Shown in pieces: positions 16,864 to 26,583 of a DNA stretch of 64,000 nt. Origin of the DNA: Dysosmobacter segnis (GTDB taxonomy: Bacteria; Bacillota; Clostridia; Oscillospirales; Oscillospiraceae); contig NZ_JACOQI010000003.1 in NCBI RefSeq assembly GCF_014297285.1, positions 196,154 to 260,153 on the forward strand. The letters are read 5' to 3'. Within the stretch, counting starts at the first letter, position 1; every line of letters starts with the position of its first letter. Below the pieces are notes generated by a model. It saw only the letters and a list, made by a program, of their open reading frames with translations, made no database searches and was not told the origin of the DNA. The position numbers and the translations under genes were made by a program.

Positions 16864-17283
16864 TTATTTGCCGGCCTCAGTCTCGCAGTAGATGCAGCGG
16901 TAAACACGCTTGGCCGGATCGGTCAGTAGGAATTCCTGAGGCAGCTCCTGCTCCACAGAGGTGATGCAGCGGGGGTTCTTGCACTTCAGCACGCCCCGGA
17001 TCCGCTCCGGCAGCTTCAAGCCCCGCTTTTCCACCAGCTTGCCGTCATGGATGATGTTGACGGTGATGGTGGGGTCCACATAGCCGATGAGGTCCCAGTC
17101 AAGCTCCATCTCCCGGTCGATCTTGATGATGTCCTTCCGTCCCAGTTTGCCGCTGGTGACGTTCTTCAAAATAGCGACGGTGCAATCCAGCTTGTCCAGG
17201 CCCAGGATGTTGTACAGCTCCATGGCCTTACCGGCGGTGATGTGGTCGATCACGATGCCGTTCTGAATAGAATCAATAATCAT
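16864..17283 (-). CDS. pyrI: Aspartate carbamoyltransferase regulatory subunit
   Basis: Allosteric subunit of ATCase, 139 aa. The nucleotide-binding N-domain (IQNGIVIDHITAGKAMELYNILGL) is followed by a zinc domain with four cysteines (CKNPRCI...CIYC). Its presence means CTP/ATP feedback on PyrB is likely, in contrast to Bacillus, whose ATCase lacks this subunit. It sits directly after pyrB. Confidence 0.97.
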   Translation of the reverse strand: MIIDSIQNGIVIDHITAGKAMELYNILGLDKLDCTVAILKNVTSGKLGRKDIIKIDREMELDWDLIGYVDPTITVNIIHDGKLVEKRGLKLPERIRGVLKCKNPRCITSVEQELPQEFLLTDPAKRVYRCIYCETEAGK

Positions 17284-17298
17284 GTCCGTTCTCTCCTC

Positions 17299-18213
17299 TC
17301 ACTGAATACCCAGCAGCTTCATGATCAGCGCCATGCGGATGTAGCGGCCGTTCTGGGCCTGCTTGAAGTAGCAGGCACGGGGGTCCTCGTCCACCGCCAC
17401 AGAGATCTCATTGACGCGGGGCAGCGGATGCAGAATTCGCAGATCCTCCTTGGCGTTTTCCAGCTTCTCCGGGGTGAGGATGTAGCTGTCCTTCAAGCGG
17501 AGGTAATCCTCCTCATTGAAGAAGCGTTCCTTCTGGACGCGGGTCATGTACAGGATATCCAGCTCCGGCATGACCTCCTCCAGACAGGTGGACTGGGTAT
17601 AGGGAATGTTCTTGGACTTGACGTACTGCTCCTTGACGTAGCGGGGCAGCTTCAGCTCCTCCGGGGAGACAAACACGAACCGGACGCCGGTGTAGCGGCT
17701 CATGGCAGCCACCAGAGAATGGACCGTCCGGCCAAACTTCAGGTCGCCGCAGAAGCCGATGGTCAGGTTGTCGAAATGGCCCTTTTCCTTGTGGATGGTG
17801 ATGAGGTCCGTCAGGGTCTGGGTGGGGTGGTTATGGCCGCCGTCACCGGCATTGATCACCGGCACCAAGGAGTGCTGCGTTGCCACCAGAGGCGCGCCCT
17901 CCTTGGGGTGGCGCATGGCGATGATGTCGCAGTAGGCGCTGACCACCCGGATGGTGTCCGCCACGCTCTCGCCCTTGGAGGCGGAGGAGCTGGCGGCGGA
18001 GGAAAAGCCCAGCACCTGTCCGCCAAGGGACAGCATGGCGCTCTCAAAGCTCAGGCGGGTACGGGTGGAAGGCTCAAAGAACAGCGTTGCCAGGATCTTG
18101 CCGTCGCACTTATGGGCATATTCGGCGGGATGCTCCATAATATCGCAGCCCGTTTTTACCAGCTCGTCGATCTCCTCGGTGGAGAGCTGCATAATGTCGA
18201 TCAAATTTTCCAT
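17299..18213 (-). CDS. pyrB: Aspartate carbamoyltransferase catalytic subunit
   Basis: 304 aa. The carbamoyl-phosphate site [16 protein letters not shown] and the [13 protein letters not shown] segment are intact. The start [11 protein letters not shown] at 18213 is preferred because ggaggg lies just upstream inside the end of pyrE; an ATG six codons earlier contains that ribosome site itself. It condenses carbamoyl phosphate and aspartate, pairs with PyrI, and its ATG lies 1 nt beyond the pyrE stop. Confidence 0.96.
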   Translation of the reverse strand: MENLIDIMQLSTEEIDELVKTGCDIMEHPAEYAHKCDGKILATLFFEPSTRTRLSFESAMLSLGGQVLGFSSAASSSASKGESVADTIRVVSAYCDIIAMRHPKEGAPLVATQHSLVPVINAGDGGHNHPTQTLTDLITIHKEKGHFDNLTIGFCGDLKFGRTVHSLVAAMSRYTGVRFVFVSPEELKLPRYVKEQYVKSKNIPYTQSTCLEEVMPELDILYMTRVQKERFFNEEDYLRLKDSYILTPEKLENAKEDLRILHPLPRVNEISVAVDEDPRACYFKQAQNGRYIRMALIMKLLGIQ

Positions 18214-18214
18214 A

Positions 18215-18865
18215 TCAGTTTTTCCCTCCATTGATCCAGCTTTCGTCAGACGGATTGTCCCGGAATTTCAGCAGACGGGACACATCCTCCGGCGCGATAT
18301 AACCTTCCTCCGCGCCCACCTGGGCGATGGTGTCCAGGTTGCTGAGGCTCACATTCTTCACACCGGCGGCGGCCATCCGCTCGATACCCTTCTTCATGCC
18401 GTAGGTGAAGATGCTCACCACGCCCAGCACCTCAGCGCCCGCTTCCCGCAGGGCCTCCACGGTCTCCAGCACGCTGCCGCCGGTGGAGATCAGATCCTCC
18501 ACGACCACGACCTTCTCGCCCTTGTCCAGACGGCCTTCGATGCGGTTCTGACGGCCGTGGTCCTTATTGCCGGAACGGACATAGCCCATAGGCAGGCCCA
18601 GCAGGTGGGCGGCAATGGCAGCGTGGGCGATGCCGGCGGTGGCGGTACCCATCAGGACCTCCGCCTCCGGGTACTCCCGCTTCACGGTATCGGCAATGGC
18701 CTGCTCCACCTCGTTCCGGGCTTCCGGAGCGGTGAGGATCAGTCGGTTATCGCAGTAGATGGGACTCTTGATGCCGCTGGCCCAGGTAAAGGGCTCCTGA
18801 GGGCGGAGAAAGACCGCCTTGATCTCCAGCAGACGCTTGGCAACGCGCACATTGATGCTGTCCAT
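18215..18865 (-). CDS. pyrE: Orotate phosphoribosyltransferase
   Basis: 216 aa. The PRPP-binding motif is [22 protein letters not shown], and the N-terminal part has [16 protein letters not shown], characteristic of the family. It converts orotate and PRPP to OMP. In the pyr operon between pyrF and pyrB. Confidence 0.97.
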   Translation of the reverse strand: MDSINVRVAKRLLEIKAVFLRPQEPFTWASGIKSPIYCDNRLILTAPEARNEVEQAIADTVKREYPEAEVLMGTATAGIAHAAIAAHLLGLPMGYVRSGNKDHGRQNRIEGRLDKGEKVVVVEDLISTGGSVLETVEALREAGAEVLGVVSIFTYGMKKGIERMAAAGVKNVSLSNLDTIAQVGAEEGYIAPEDVSRLLKFRDNPSDESWINGGKN

Positions 18866-18922
18866 AGTTTGTTCTCCTTTATGTCAATTTTTTTGTTGAT
18901 CCAATCGTTTCCGTTTCGCGGC

Positions 18923-19621
18923 TCAGCCCACGAACTCCGCCACGCAGCGGCGGTAGGCAGCCACGGGGTCCTCCGCCTGGGTGATGGGACGGCCCACCAC
19001 GATGTAGTCGGAGCCAAGCTCCTTGGCCTTGGCCGGCGTGGTGACCCGCTTCTGGTCGCCCACATCTCCGTCAGCAAAGCGGACGCCGGGGGTCACGGTG
19101 AGGAAGTTCTTGCCGCAGCGCTCGTGGACCGCGCCTGCCTCCAGGGGAGAGCACACCACGCCGTCCAGTCCCACGATGGAGGCGATCTCCGCATAGTGCA
19201 TCACCACTTCGGCAATGGGCTTTTCGATCCACAGCTCTTTTTCCAGCATGTCCTGATCCGTGGAGGTCAGCTGGGTCACAGCAATCAGCAGCGGGCGGGT
19301 ACCATCCGGACGGGTCAGGCCCGCCAGAGCAGCGGACATCATGGCGCCGGTACCGGCGGCATGGACGTTCACCAGGTCCACATCCAGCGCGGACAGAGCG
19401 GCCATAGCCTTTTTCACGGTGTTGGGGATATCATGCAGCTTCAGATCCAGGAAGATCTTGTGGCCCCGTGCCCGGATCTCCCGGACGATGGAGGGGCCTT
19501 CGGCGTAGAACAGCTCCATGCCGATCTTCACAAAGGGCTTTTCCTCTGTGAAGCGGTCCAGAAATGCCAGTGTCTTTTCCTTGCTGTCAAAGTCCAGCGC
19601 AACGATAACGTCTTTACCCAT
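18923..19621 (-). CDS. pyrF: Orotidine 5'-phosphate decarboxylase
   Basis: 232 aa, subfamily 1 TIM barrel. The catalytic motif is FLDLKLHDIPNTVKKA, with TPGVRF and YIVVGRPI phosphate-binding strands near the C-terminus. It converts OMP to UMP. The start overlaps the pyrD stop by 8 bp. Confidence 0.97.
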   Translation of the reverse strand: MGKDVIVALDFDSKEKTLAFLDRFTEEKPFVKIGMELFYAEGPSIVREIRARGHKIFLDLKLHDIPNTVKKAMAALSALDVDLVNVHAAGTGAMMSAALAGLTRPDGTRPLLIAVTQLTSTDQDMLEKELWIEKPIAEVVMHYAEIASIVGLDGVVCSPLEAGAVHERCGKNFLTVTPGVRFADGDVGDQKRVTTPAKAKELGSDYIVVGRPITQAEDPVAAYRRCVAEFVG

Positions 19622-20531
19622 GATGTGCTCCTCCTATGATCTCTGTCAGATTTTCTATGCCGTACCGTTCCATCACGGCAGGCAGATTTTCGATAATGGT
19701 CTTGCAGGCATACGGCTCCACAAGGTTCGCCGCGCCCACGCCGATGGCGGTGGCGCCCGCCAGCATCAGCTCGATGACGTCCTCCGCCGTGGTGACGCCG
19801 CCCATGCCCACGATGGGGATGGACACTGCCTCGTAGACCTGATACACCATCCGCACTGCCAGCGGGAACATCCCCGGGCCGGACATACCGCCGGTGGTGT
19901 TGGCCAGCAGCGGACGGCGGCGCTTCAGATCGATCCGCATACCCGGCATGGTGTTGATGAGGCTCACGCCGTCGGCGCCCTCATCCTCGCAGGCCTTGGC
20001 AACGGCGGCGATGTTGGCCGCCGTGGGGGACAGCTTCAAAATGATGGGCTTTTTCGTCACCGCCCGGACGGCCTTCGTCACCTCGGCTGCGGACTTGGGA
20101 TCCGCGCCGAAGGCCGCGCCGCCGCCGTGGACGTTGGGGCAGGAGATATTGACCTCCAGCCAGCCCACCTGCTCCTGGGCGTCCAGCTTCTCGCAGACCT
20201 CGGCGTATTCCGCCACAGAAAAGCCGCTGATATTGGCCATCACCGGCTTGTGAAATACCTGCTTGAGCTTCGGCAGTTCCGTTTCGATCACCGCGTCCAC
20301 GCCGGGATTTTGCAAACCCACAGCGTTCAGCAGACCGCCGGCGTACTCCGCGATGCGGGGCGTGGGATTCCCGAAGCGGGGCTCCCGGGTCGTGCCCTTG
20401 AAGGAAAAGGTGCCCAGCATATTGATGTCGTACAGCTCCGCAAACTCATAGCCAAAGCCGAAGGTGCCGCTGGCGGGGATAATGGGGTTGTCCATCTCAA
20501 TACCGCAGAGGGTCACTTTTGTATTCACCAT
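19614..20531 (-). CDS. pyrD: Dihydroorotate dehydrogenase B, catalytic subunit
   Basis: 305 aa, FMN barrel of class 1B. The catalytic cysteine lies in EVNISCPNVHGGG, and FMN contacts are in NTMPGMRIDLKRRRPLLANTTGGMSGPG and GMGGVTTAEDVIE. Class 1B enzymes need PyrK, encoded just upstream with a 7-bp overlap, to pass electrons to NAD. Confidence 0.97.
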   Translation of the reverse strand: MVNTKVTLCGIEMDNPIIPASGTFGFGYEFAELYDINMLGTFSFKGTTREPRFGNPTPRIAEYAGGLLNAVGLQNPGVDAVIETELPKLKQVFHKPVMANISGFSVAEYAEVCEKLDAQEQVGWLEVNISCPNVHGGGAAFGADPKSAAEVTKAVRAVTKKPIILKLSPTAANIAAVAKACEDEGADGVSLINTMPGMRIDLKRRRPLLANTTGGMSGPGMFPLAVRMVYQVYEAVSIPIVGMGGVTTAEDVIELMLAGATAIGVGAANLVEPYACKTIIENLPAVMERYGIENLTEIIGGAHHG

Positions 20532-21265
20532 ACGATCTCCTCCTTTTCCAGCACGGGGCCGTCCTTGCAGATCCGCTTATTGCCGTATTTCGTTTTGCAG
20601 GAGCAGCCCATGCAGGCGCCGAAGCCGCAGCCCATCCGCTCCTCAAAGCTGAACTGGCCGGAGGTCTTGCAGGCGCTGTATACCGCCTTCAGCATCGGCT
20701 CCGGGCCGCAGGTATAGAGATAGGTGTAGTCGGACACGGCGGCCATGCCATCGGTCACAAGGCCCTTGAGGCCGGCGCTGCCGTCGGCGGTGGCGATGAT
20801 GACCTCCGCCCCCAGCGCCCGGAACTCATCTGCCAGAAAGATCTCAGATGCCCGGTTGAAACCCAGCACCGCGGTGACGCGCTTACCCTGAGCGACCAGC
20901 CGCTTGGCAAGGCCGTACAGCGGCGGGATGCCCACGCCGCCGCCCACCAGCAGGGGGTGTTCCCCACTGCGGGACACATCATAGCCGTTGCCAAGACCCG
21001 TCAGCACATCCAGCTCCGTGCCGGGAGCCATGCCCGTCATGGCCTCGGTGCCGTGGCCCAAGACTTTATAAATAAGCGTCAATTCTCCATCGGACCAGTC
21101 GCACACGGAGATGGGACGGCGGAGGAAAAAGCCGGAGAGTTTCAGGTTCACGAACTGGCCGGGGGCGGTGATGGCAGAGGTGTCCCCCACCAGCCGCAGA
21201 CGGTAAATTCCATCGGCCAGTCCTGTGTTTTCAGTCACTGTCAAGGTTGTTTGCTTCACGATCAT
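20525..21265 (-). CDS. pyrK: Dihydroorotate dehydrogenase B, electron-transfer subunit
   Basis: 246 aa with FAD-binding, NAD-binding (HPLLVGGGVGIPPLYGLAKRL) and C-terminal [2Fe-2S] domains. The cluster cysteines are in MGCGFGACMGCSCKT and a later RICKDGPVL. It is the partner of PyrD. Its start overlaps the pyrC stop by 4 bp. Confidence 0.97.
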   Translation of the reverse strand: MIVKQTTLTVTENTGLADGIYRLRLVGDTSAITAPGQFVNLKLSGFFLRRPISVCDWSDGELTLIYKVLGHGTEAMTGMAPGTELDVLTGLGNGYDVSRSGEHPLLVGGGVGIPPLYGLAKRLVAQGKRVTAVLGFNRASEIFLADEFRALGAEVIIATADGSAGLKGLVTDGMAAVSDYTYLYTCGPEPMLKAVYSACKTSGQFSFEERMGCGFGACMGCSCKTKYGNKRICKDGPVLEKEEIVW

Positions 21266-22518
21266 TCTCCTTTCAGCAGACGGTCTGCATCATACCAGAC
21301 AGCCGTTTCGCCTGCTGCTGTCAGCAGGCAGCGGCCTTGGACCTCCCATCCTGTAAAGGGTGTTGCCTTGCCCATGGAGAGAAAGTCTGCCGGGTCGATC
21401 CGATAGGTGTCATTCAGGTCGAACACAGTAAAACCGGTGTCTGTCGGGATGTTGAAGCGGCGGCAGGGAGCATCGTGGAGCAGTTCCATCAGCCGTTCTA
21501 TAGAGATGACGCCGGGCTTCACAAGTTCAGTATACAACAACGGGAACGCCGTTTCCAGTCCTACAATGCCCATTGCGCTTTTTTCCAGTCCGCGGCCTTT
21601 TTCCTCGGCACTGTGAGGGGCATGGTCCGTGGCGATCATGTCGATGGTGCCGTCCGCCAGGCCTTCCAACAGAGCCTCCCGGTCGGCCTTGTCCCGGAGG
21701 GGCGGATTCATTTTGAAACAGCCATCCTCCTGCAAGCAGGAATCGTCCAGCAGCAGGTAGTGGGGGCCGGTCTCGCAGGTGACGTCCAGGCCCTCGGCTT
21801 TGGCCTTGCGGATCAGGTCCACGCTCTCCTTGGTGGAGATGTGGCAGACATGATAGCCACAGCCCGTCTCCCGCACCAGCTCCAGATCCCGCTGAATGGG
21901 CCGCCACTCGCTCTCGGAGCAGATGCCCCGGTGGCCATGGGCCTTGGCATAGGCACCGTCATGGATATAGCCGCCCCGCAGGAGGGAATTGTCCTCGCAG
22001 TGGGCCACGATCAGCTTGCCCAGGCGCTTGGCCTCCATCATGGCGCGGCGCATCATGTCGCGGTCCTGAACGCCTTTTCCGTCATCGGAGAAGGCCACCA
22101 CATAGGGGGCCATGGCGTCCAAGTCCGCCAGTTCCCCGCCCTGCTCGCCTTTCGTAATCGCCCCGTAGGGCAGGACCCGGATCACGGCGTCTTTTTGAAT
22201 GGCGTCCAGCTCCGGCTGCAAGGTCTCCATGCTGTCCGGCACCGGATTCAGGTTCGGCATGGCGCATACGGTGGTATAGCCGCCGTGGGCCGCCGCTAAA
22301 GAGCCGGTACGGATGGTCTCCTTATAAGAAAAACCCGGCTCCCGAAGATGCACATGCACATCAACGAAACCGGGTAAAATCACGAAAGAAGAAGCATCCA
22401 TAGTGGAAATAGTACCGCCTCGGGAAACACCATTGCCCAAAGAAATGGAAACACTGCTCCGGGAGAAAACGCCGCTGCGGAATACCTTCGCATTGTTCAG
22501 TACCAACGTCACGTTCAT
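21262..22518 (-). CDS. pyrC: Dihydroorotase
   Basis: 418 aa, amidohydrolase class I dihydroorotase. Metal ligands are visible: DVHVHLREPG, HCED, HISTKES and TDHAPH. It is the first gene of the pyr operon, with aaaggag ahead of the ATG and a strong promoter about 35 nt upstream. It closes carbamoyl-aspartate to dihydroorotate. Confidence 0.97.
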   Translation of the reverse strand: MNVTLVLNNAKVFRSGVFSRSSVSISLGNGVSRGGTISTMDASSFVILPGFVDVHVHLREPGFSYKETIRTGSLAAAHGGYTTVCAMPNLNPVPDSMETLQPELDAIQKDAVIRVLPYGAITKGEQGGELADLDAMAPYVVAFSDDGKGVQDRDMMRRAMMEAKRLGKLIVAHCEDNSLLRGGYIHDGAYAKAHGHRGICSESEWRPIQRDLELVRETGCGYHVCHISTKESVDLIRKAKAEGLDVTCETGPHYLLLDDSCLQEDGCFKMNPPLRDKADREALLEGLADGTIDMIATDHAPHSAEEKGRGLEKSAMGIVGLETAFPLLYTELVKPGVISIERLMELLHDAPCRRFNIPTDTGFTVFDLNDTYRIDPADFLSMGKATPFTGWEVQGRCLLTAAGETAVWYDADRLLKGE

Positions 22519-22551
22519 CGCTCCTTTTCTAAAAATCTCTAAACTTTCGAT

Positions 22552-22580
22552 ATGATATCACGGGTTTCTCCACCTGTCAA
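22552..22580 (-). promoter_or_regulatory. Promoter of the pyrimidine operon
   Basis: Minus strand TTGACA (22575-22580) and TATCAT (22552-22557) with 17 bp between them. The predicted leader to the pyrC ATG is under 30 nt, too short for a PyrR-type attenuator; no pyrR gene lies nearby. Confidence 0.82.
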
Positions 22581-22686
22581 GGGTCTATTTTCACAAGAGG
22601 CCCGCCCATTGCTCCAACGCATTTCTGCGCCCCGGCAAACTGACGGAAATTATCAATTTTTCCCTCTGTCTTTAGGCGGGCACGCA

Positions 22687-22719
22687 GAAAAAAACATCCA
22701 CCCGCCGGGCGGGTGGATG
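22687..22719 (-). terminator. Terminator of valS (copy 1 of a repeated palindrome)
   Basis: Two 12-bp arms (22695-22706 and 22708-22719) around a single base, followed on the minus strand by seven T (22688-22694). It is identical to the palindrome at 22884-22908. Confidence 0.75.
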
Positions 22720-22908
22720 CCAGCGTGTCGAAAAAGTCTTTTCTTCCCGCTGAGCAAGTTTTCAGAACTTCATAAAAGTTCTGAAAACTTAGGATTTTAA
22801 TGGCGCGGGACACCCCTCTTGGGTTTCCCGCGCACACCCTTCCTTACCGTTGCGGAGAATTTACTACTTTATCGACAGTCTCACATCCACCCGCCGGGCG
22901 GGTGGATG
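22695..22908. repeat. Hairpin cluster bounded by two identical 25-bp palindromes
   Basis: Identical palindromes lie at 22695-22719 and 22884-22908. Between them are a perfect 15-bp stem with 5-nt loop (22756-22770 with 22776-22790) and a GC-rich stem with one mismatch (22803-22833). No coding frame in this 190-bp stretch is convincing. It may be a REP-like or miniature mobile element that also supplies the valS terminator. Confidence 0.6.
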
Positions 22909-22933
22909 CTTTTGGTCGGTTCGGTATTTAGGC

Positions 22934-25576
22934 TCAGGCCATGGCCTTGGCGGATTCTTCCAGCTTGGCGATGAGCTCCTGATATTTGGCAACCTTCTCC
23001 CGCTCGGCGTTCACCACATTTTCGGGAGCGTGGGCCACGAATTTCTCATTGGCCAGCTTGCCTTCGGTGATCCGCAGACCGTTCTTCGCCTTTTCCAGCT
23101 CCTTGGCAATGCGCTCCCGCTCTGCCGCCAGATCCACCAGCTCGCTGAGGGGCAGGTAGGCGGTGGCGTCATGGGTCACCACGCTGACAAGGCCGGTCAC
23201 ATCCGCCGGAGCGGTCTCCGGGAAGGTGACGTTGCTGGCGTAGGCCAGACGCTGGATGAAGTGCAGCCCCTGCTGATACGGCTCCGCCTGATCGGTGACG
23301 ATCATCAGCTCCGCCTTCTTGGAGGGGGGCACGTTCATCTCGGCCCGACGGGCGCGGATGGCCCGGATCAGGTCCATAACGGCCTCCATAGCGCTCTCCT
23401 CCGCCGGGAAGTTCAGCGCCTCGGTGTACTCCGGCCACTGGGCGGTCATCAGAATGTCCTCAGCGCCGCCGCACTTGGGCAGGGCCTGATAGATTTCCTC
23501 GGTGATGAAGGGCATGAAGGGATGCAGCAGCTTCAGCAGCGTCACCAGAACGTAGCAGAGCACGTTCTGTGCGGTCAGCTTGGCGTCCTCGTCCGTGCCG
23601 TTCAGCCGGGTCTTGGTCAGTTCGATATACCAGTCGCAGTAGGTGTCCCAGATGAAGTCATAGACCTTGGCGGAGGCCACACCGATCTCGAAGCTGTCCA
23701 GATTCTCGGTGACTTCCTTCACCAGCCGGTTCAGCTTGCTGAGGACCCACTTGTCCTCCCGCTCCAGCTTGTCGGCAGCGGGCAGCTCATAACGGTCGAT
23801 GGTGAGGTTCATCATCACGAAGCGGCTGGCGTTCCAGATCTTATTGGCGAAATTCCGCATGGCCTCGCACTTTTCGGTGTAGAACCGGGTATCGTTGCCG
23901 GGGGAGTTGCCGGTGATGAGATTGAAGCGCAGCGCGTCCGCGCCGTACTTTTCCGCCATTTCCAGGGGGTCGATGCCATTGCCCAGAGACTTGGACATCT
24001 TGCGGCCCTTATCATCCCGCACCAGGCCATGGATCAAAACGGTGTGGAAGGGGATCTTCTTCATCTGCTCGCAGCCGGAGAAGATCATTCGGGCCACCCA
24101 GAAGAAAATGATGTCATAGCCGGTGACCATGACGCTGGTGGGATACCAGTAGTTCAGGTCGGCGGTCTGCTCCGGCCAGCCCAACGTGGAGAAGGGCCAC
24201 AGGGCGGAGGAGAACCAGGTGTCCAGCACATCCTCCTCCCGGGTCAGGTGGGTGCTGCCGCACTTTTCGCAGACGGTGGGATCCTCCCGCTTCACGTTGA
24301 TGTGGCCGCAGTCATCGCAGGTCCACGCAGGGATCTGATGACCCCACCAGAGCTGACGGGAAATGCACCAGTCATGGCAGTTTTCCATCCAGTTGGTATA
24401 GGTCTTGGAGAAGCGCTCGGGGACGAACTTCACTTCGCCCTCGTTCACCACCCGCAGGGCCTCCTTGGCCAGAGGCTCCATCTTCACGAACCACTGGGCG
24501 GAGATCAGGGGCTCCACATCGTTGTGGCAGCGGTAGCAGGTGCCGACATTGTGGTTGTAAGGCTCCACCTTCACCAGATAGCCCTGCTCCTCCAGATCCT
24601 TCACGATGGCCTTGCGGCACTCGTAGCGGTCCATACCGTTGTAGGGGCCGCCGTTTTCGTTGATGTGACCGTCATCGGCAATGACCCGGATGACCTCCAG
24701 ATTATGCCGCAGGCCCACCTCAAAGTCGTTGGGGTCATGGGCGGGGGTCATCTTTACCGCGCCGGTGCCGAAGCCGATCTCGCAGTATTCGTCGCCTACG
24801 ATGGGGATCTCACGATTCATGATGGGCAGGATGCACTTCTTGCCAATCAGGTGCTTGAAGTTCTCGTCCTCTGGGTTCACGGCCACGCCGGTATCGCCCA
24901 TCATGGTCTCGGGACGGGTGGTAGCGACTACGATATCGCCGGAGCCGTCCGCCAGAGGATAGCGGATATACCACAGATGGCCGGGCTTGTCCACATACTC
25001 CACCTCGGCGTCAGACAGGGCGGTAACGCAGTGGGGGCACCAGTTGATGATGCGGCTGCCCTTGTAGATGAGGCCCTTGTCGTACAGCTCGCAGAAGGTC
25101 TCCCGGACGGCCTTGGAGCAGCCCTCGTCCATGGTGAAGCGGGCGCGGCTCCAGTCGCAGGAAACGCCCATCTTCTTCTGCTGCTGGACGATGCGGTTGC
25201 CGTACTCCTCTTTCCACTTCCAGACCCGCTCCAGGAACTTTTCCCGGCCCAGGTCATAGCGGGTCTTGCCCTCCTTGACCCGCAGCTCTTCCTCCACCTT
25301 GATCTGGGTGGCGATGCCGGCGTGGTCGGTGCCGGGGACCCAGAGGGCGGCGTAGCCCTGCATCCGCTTGAAGCGGGTCAGGATGTCCTGCAGGGTGCAG
25401 TCCAGCGCGTGACCCATGTGGAGCTGGCCGGTGACGTTGGGGGGCGGCATGACGATGGAGAAGGGCTTCTTCTTGGAGTCCTCCACGCCCTTGAAGCAGT
25501 CATGATCCTCCCACATCTGATAGATGCGGGACTCCACCTGCTGGGGCTCATACACCTTTGGCAGTTCTTTGTTCAT
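22934..25576 (-). CDS. valS: Valyl-tRNA synthetase
   Basis: 880 aa, normal length. The class I signatures are [15 protein letters not shown] (HIGH) and [14 protein letters not shown] (KMSKS). A zinc-ribbon-like CDDCGHINV...CEKCGS segment is present in the connecting region, and a C-terminal coiled-coil arm covers the last 65 residues or so. Preceded by aaaggag and by a T-box leader, so expression should rise when tRNA-Val is uncharged. Confidence 0.97.
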   Translation of the reverse strand: MNKELPKVYEPQQVESRIYQMWEDHDCFKGVEDSKKKPFSIVMPPPNVTGQLHMGHALDCTLQDILTRFKRMQGYAALWVPGTDHAGIATQIKVEEELRVKEGKTRYDLGREKFLERVWKWKEEYGNRIVQQQKKMGVSCDWSRARFTMDEGCSKAVRETFCELYDKGLIYKGSRIINWCPHCVTALSDAEVEYVDKPGHLWYIRYPLADGSGDIVVATTRPETMMGDTGVAVNPEDENFKHLIGKKCILPIMNREIPIVGDEYCEIGFGTGAVKMTPAHDPNDFEVGLRHNLEVIRVIADDGHINENGGPYNGMDRYECRKAIVKDLEEQGYLVKVEPYNHNVGTCYRCHNDVEPLISAQWFVKMEPLAKEALRVVNEGEVKFVPERFSKTYTNWMENCHDWCISRQLWWGHQIPAWTCDDCGHINVKREDPTVCEKCGSTHLTREEDVLDTWFSSALWPFSTLGWPEQTADLNYWYPTSVMVTGYDIIFFWVARMIFSGCEQMKKIPFHTVLIHGLVRDDKGRKMSKSLGNGIDPLEMAEKYGADALRFNLITGNSPGNDTRFYTEKCEAMRNFANKIWNASRFVMMNLTIDRYELPAADKLEREDKWVLSKLNRLVKEVTENLDSFEIGVASAKVYDFIWDTYCDWYIELTKTRLNGTDEDAKLTAQNVLCYVLVTLLKLLHPFMPFITEEIYQALPKCGGAEDILMTAQWPEYTEALNFPAEESAMEAVMDLIRAIRARRAEMNVPPSKKAELMIVTDQAEPYQQGLHFIQRLAYASNVTFPETAPADVTGLVSVVTHDATAYLPLSELVDLAAERERIAKELEKAKNGLRITEGKLANEKFVAHAPENVVNAEREKVAKYQELIAKLEESAKAMA

Positions 25577-25610
25577 TGAAACTCTCCTTTATTTCACGGT
25601 CTTACCAGAT

Positions 25611-25850
25611 TTTGAAAACAAAACGCCCCGAGCCGCAAAGGCTCAGGGCGAACAAGAGTCCGTGGTACCACCTGGATTCCACGCAAAGCGCGTGACACTT
25701 ACCGTCTGTAACGGGACACCCGTCCGGCTTACTGGATTTCAGCACGACCGCTCCGCGGTGACTTCACTGACCGTCCGGTAGGGCTTGCACCGTCCGCCCT
25801 CTCTCTTGACCGTTAAAATCAGCTACTACTCCGCTTCTCAGCGTTTGAAC
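25611..25850 (-). promoter_or_regulatory. T-box riboswitch of valS
   Basis: The minus strand carries the T-box core AGGTGGTACCACGG (positions 25660-25673), followed by a Rho-independent terminator (25622-25650, stem around CGCCCTGAGCC/GGCTCGGGGCG) and a T-rich run. Upstream to 25850 is structured sequence consistent with stem I. GTC and GTG valine codons occur in the likely specifier region; I could not fix which is used. Confidence 0.92.
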
Positions 25851-25857
25851 GGAATTC

Positions 25858-25886
25858 ATTATACGATAGCTTTTGTGCTTTGTCAA
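25858..25886 (-). promoter_or_regulatory. Promoter of the valS T-box transcript
   Basis: Minus strand TTGACA (25881-25886) and TATAAT (25858-25863) at 17 bp: a full consensus sigma-A promoter just upstream of the T-box leader. Confidence 0.9.
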
Positions 25887-25887
25887 C

Positions 25888-26583
25888 CTAAGAAAGCCGC
25901 AGAATTTCCTTTTTCAGCCGTTGGATGATGCGCTTTTCCAGCCGGGAAATGTAGCTTTGAGAAATCCCCAGCCGGTCGGCCACCTCCTTCTGGGTCTGCT
26001 CCTTTCCTCCGCCCAAGCCGAACCGCAGAGTGATGATCTCCCGCTCCCGTGGTGAAAGGGTATCCAGCGCCGACGCCAGCAGGCACAGGTCCACATCGTC
26101 CTCCAGCGGCCGCATGACCACATCCGCCTCGGTACCCAGCACGTCGGAGAGCAGCAGTTCGTTGCCGTCATAGTCCGTGTTCAGCGGCTCGTCGAAGGAG
26201 ACCTCCACCCGCCGTCCCGCGTTTTTCCGCAGAAACATCAATATTTCGTTTTCGATGCACCGGGAGGCGTAGGTTGCCAGCTTGATGTTCTTGTCCGTCC
26301 GGTAAGTGCCCACGGCCTTGATGAGACCGATCGTGCCGATGGAAATGAGATCCTCGATGTTGATGCCCGTATTCTCGAACCGGCGGGCGATGTACACCAC
26401 CAAACGCAGGTTATGCTCGATCAGCTCCTGTCGGGCTGCCTCCTCTCCCAATCGGTTCAGCAGCTCCGTCTCTCGCTCCCGGCTCAGCGGCGGTGGAAGC
26501 GTATCGCTGCCGCCGATATAATGCAGCTCCGGCTCCCGGCACAATCCCAGACGGCACAGCAGCCGCCGCAGCCATTCTCTCAT
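25888..26583 (-). CDS. sigE: RNA polymerase sporulation sigma factor sigma-E (precursor)
   Basis: Mother-cell sigma factor, 231 aa. The first roughly 27 residues ([27 protein letters not shown] region) are an amphipathic pro-sequence removed by SpoIIGA. Region 2 ([36 protein letters not shown]) and the region 4 HTH ([23 protein letters not shown]) are intact. It follows spoIIGA, as in other spore formers. Confidence 0.97.
   Translation of the reverse strand: MREWLRRLLCRLGLCREPELHYIGGSDTLPPPLSRERETELLNRLGEEAARQELIEHNLRLVVYIARRFENTGINIEDLISIGTIGLIKAVGTYRTDKNIKLATYASRCIENEILMFLRKNAGRRVEVSFDEPLNTDYDGNELLLSDVLGTEADVVMRPLEDDVDLCLLASALDTLSPREREIITLRFGLGGGKEQTQKEVADRLGISQSYISRLEKRIIQRLKKEILRLS

Noticed and set aside
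22695..22908. CRISPR-like repeat pair
   Set aside because: Only two copies, each a palindrome, with hairpins between them; no further repeats or cas genes.
22850..25579. A 909-codon open frame on the plus strand opposite valS
   Set aside because: Mirror of valS with no family resemblance; opposite-strand open frames are common at this GC.
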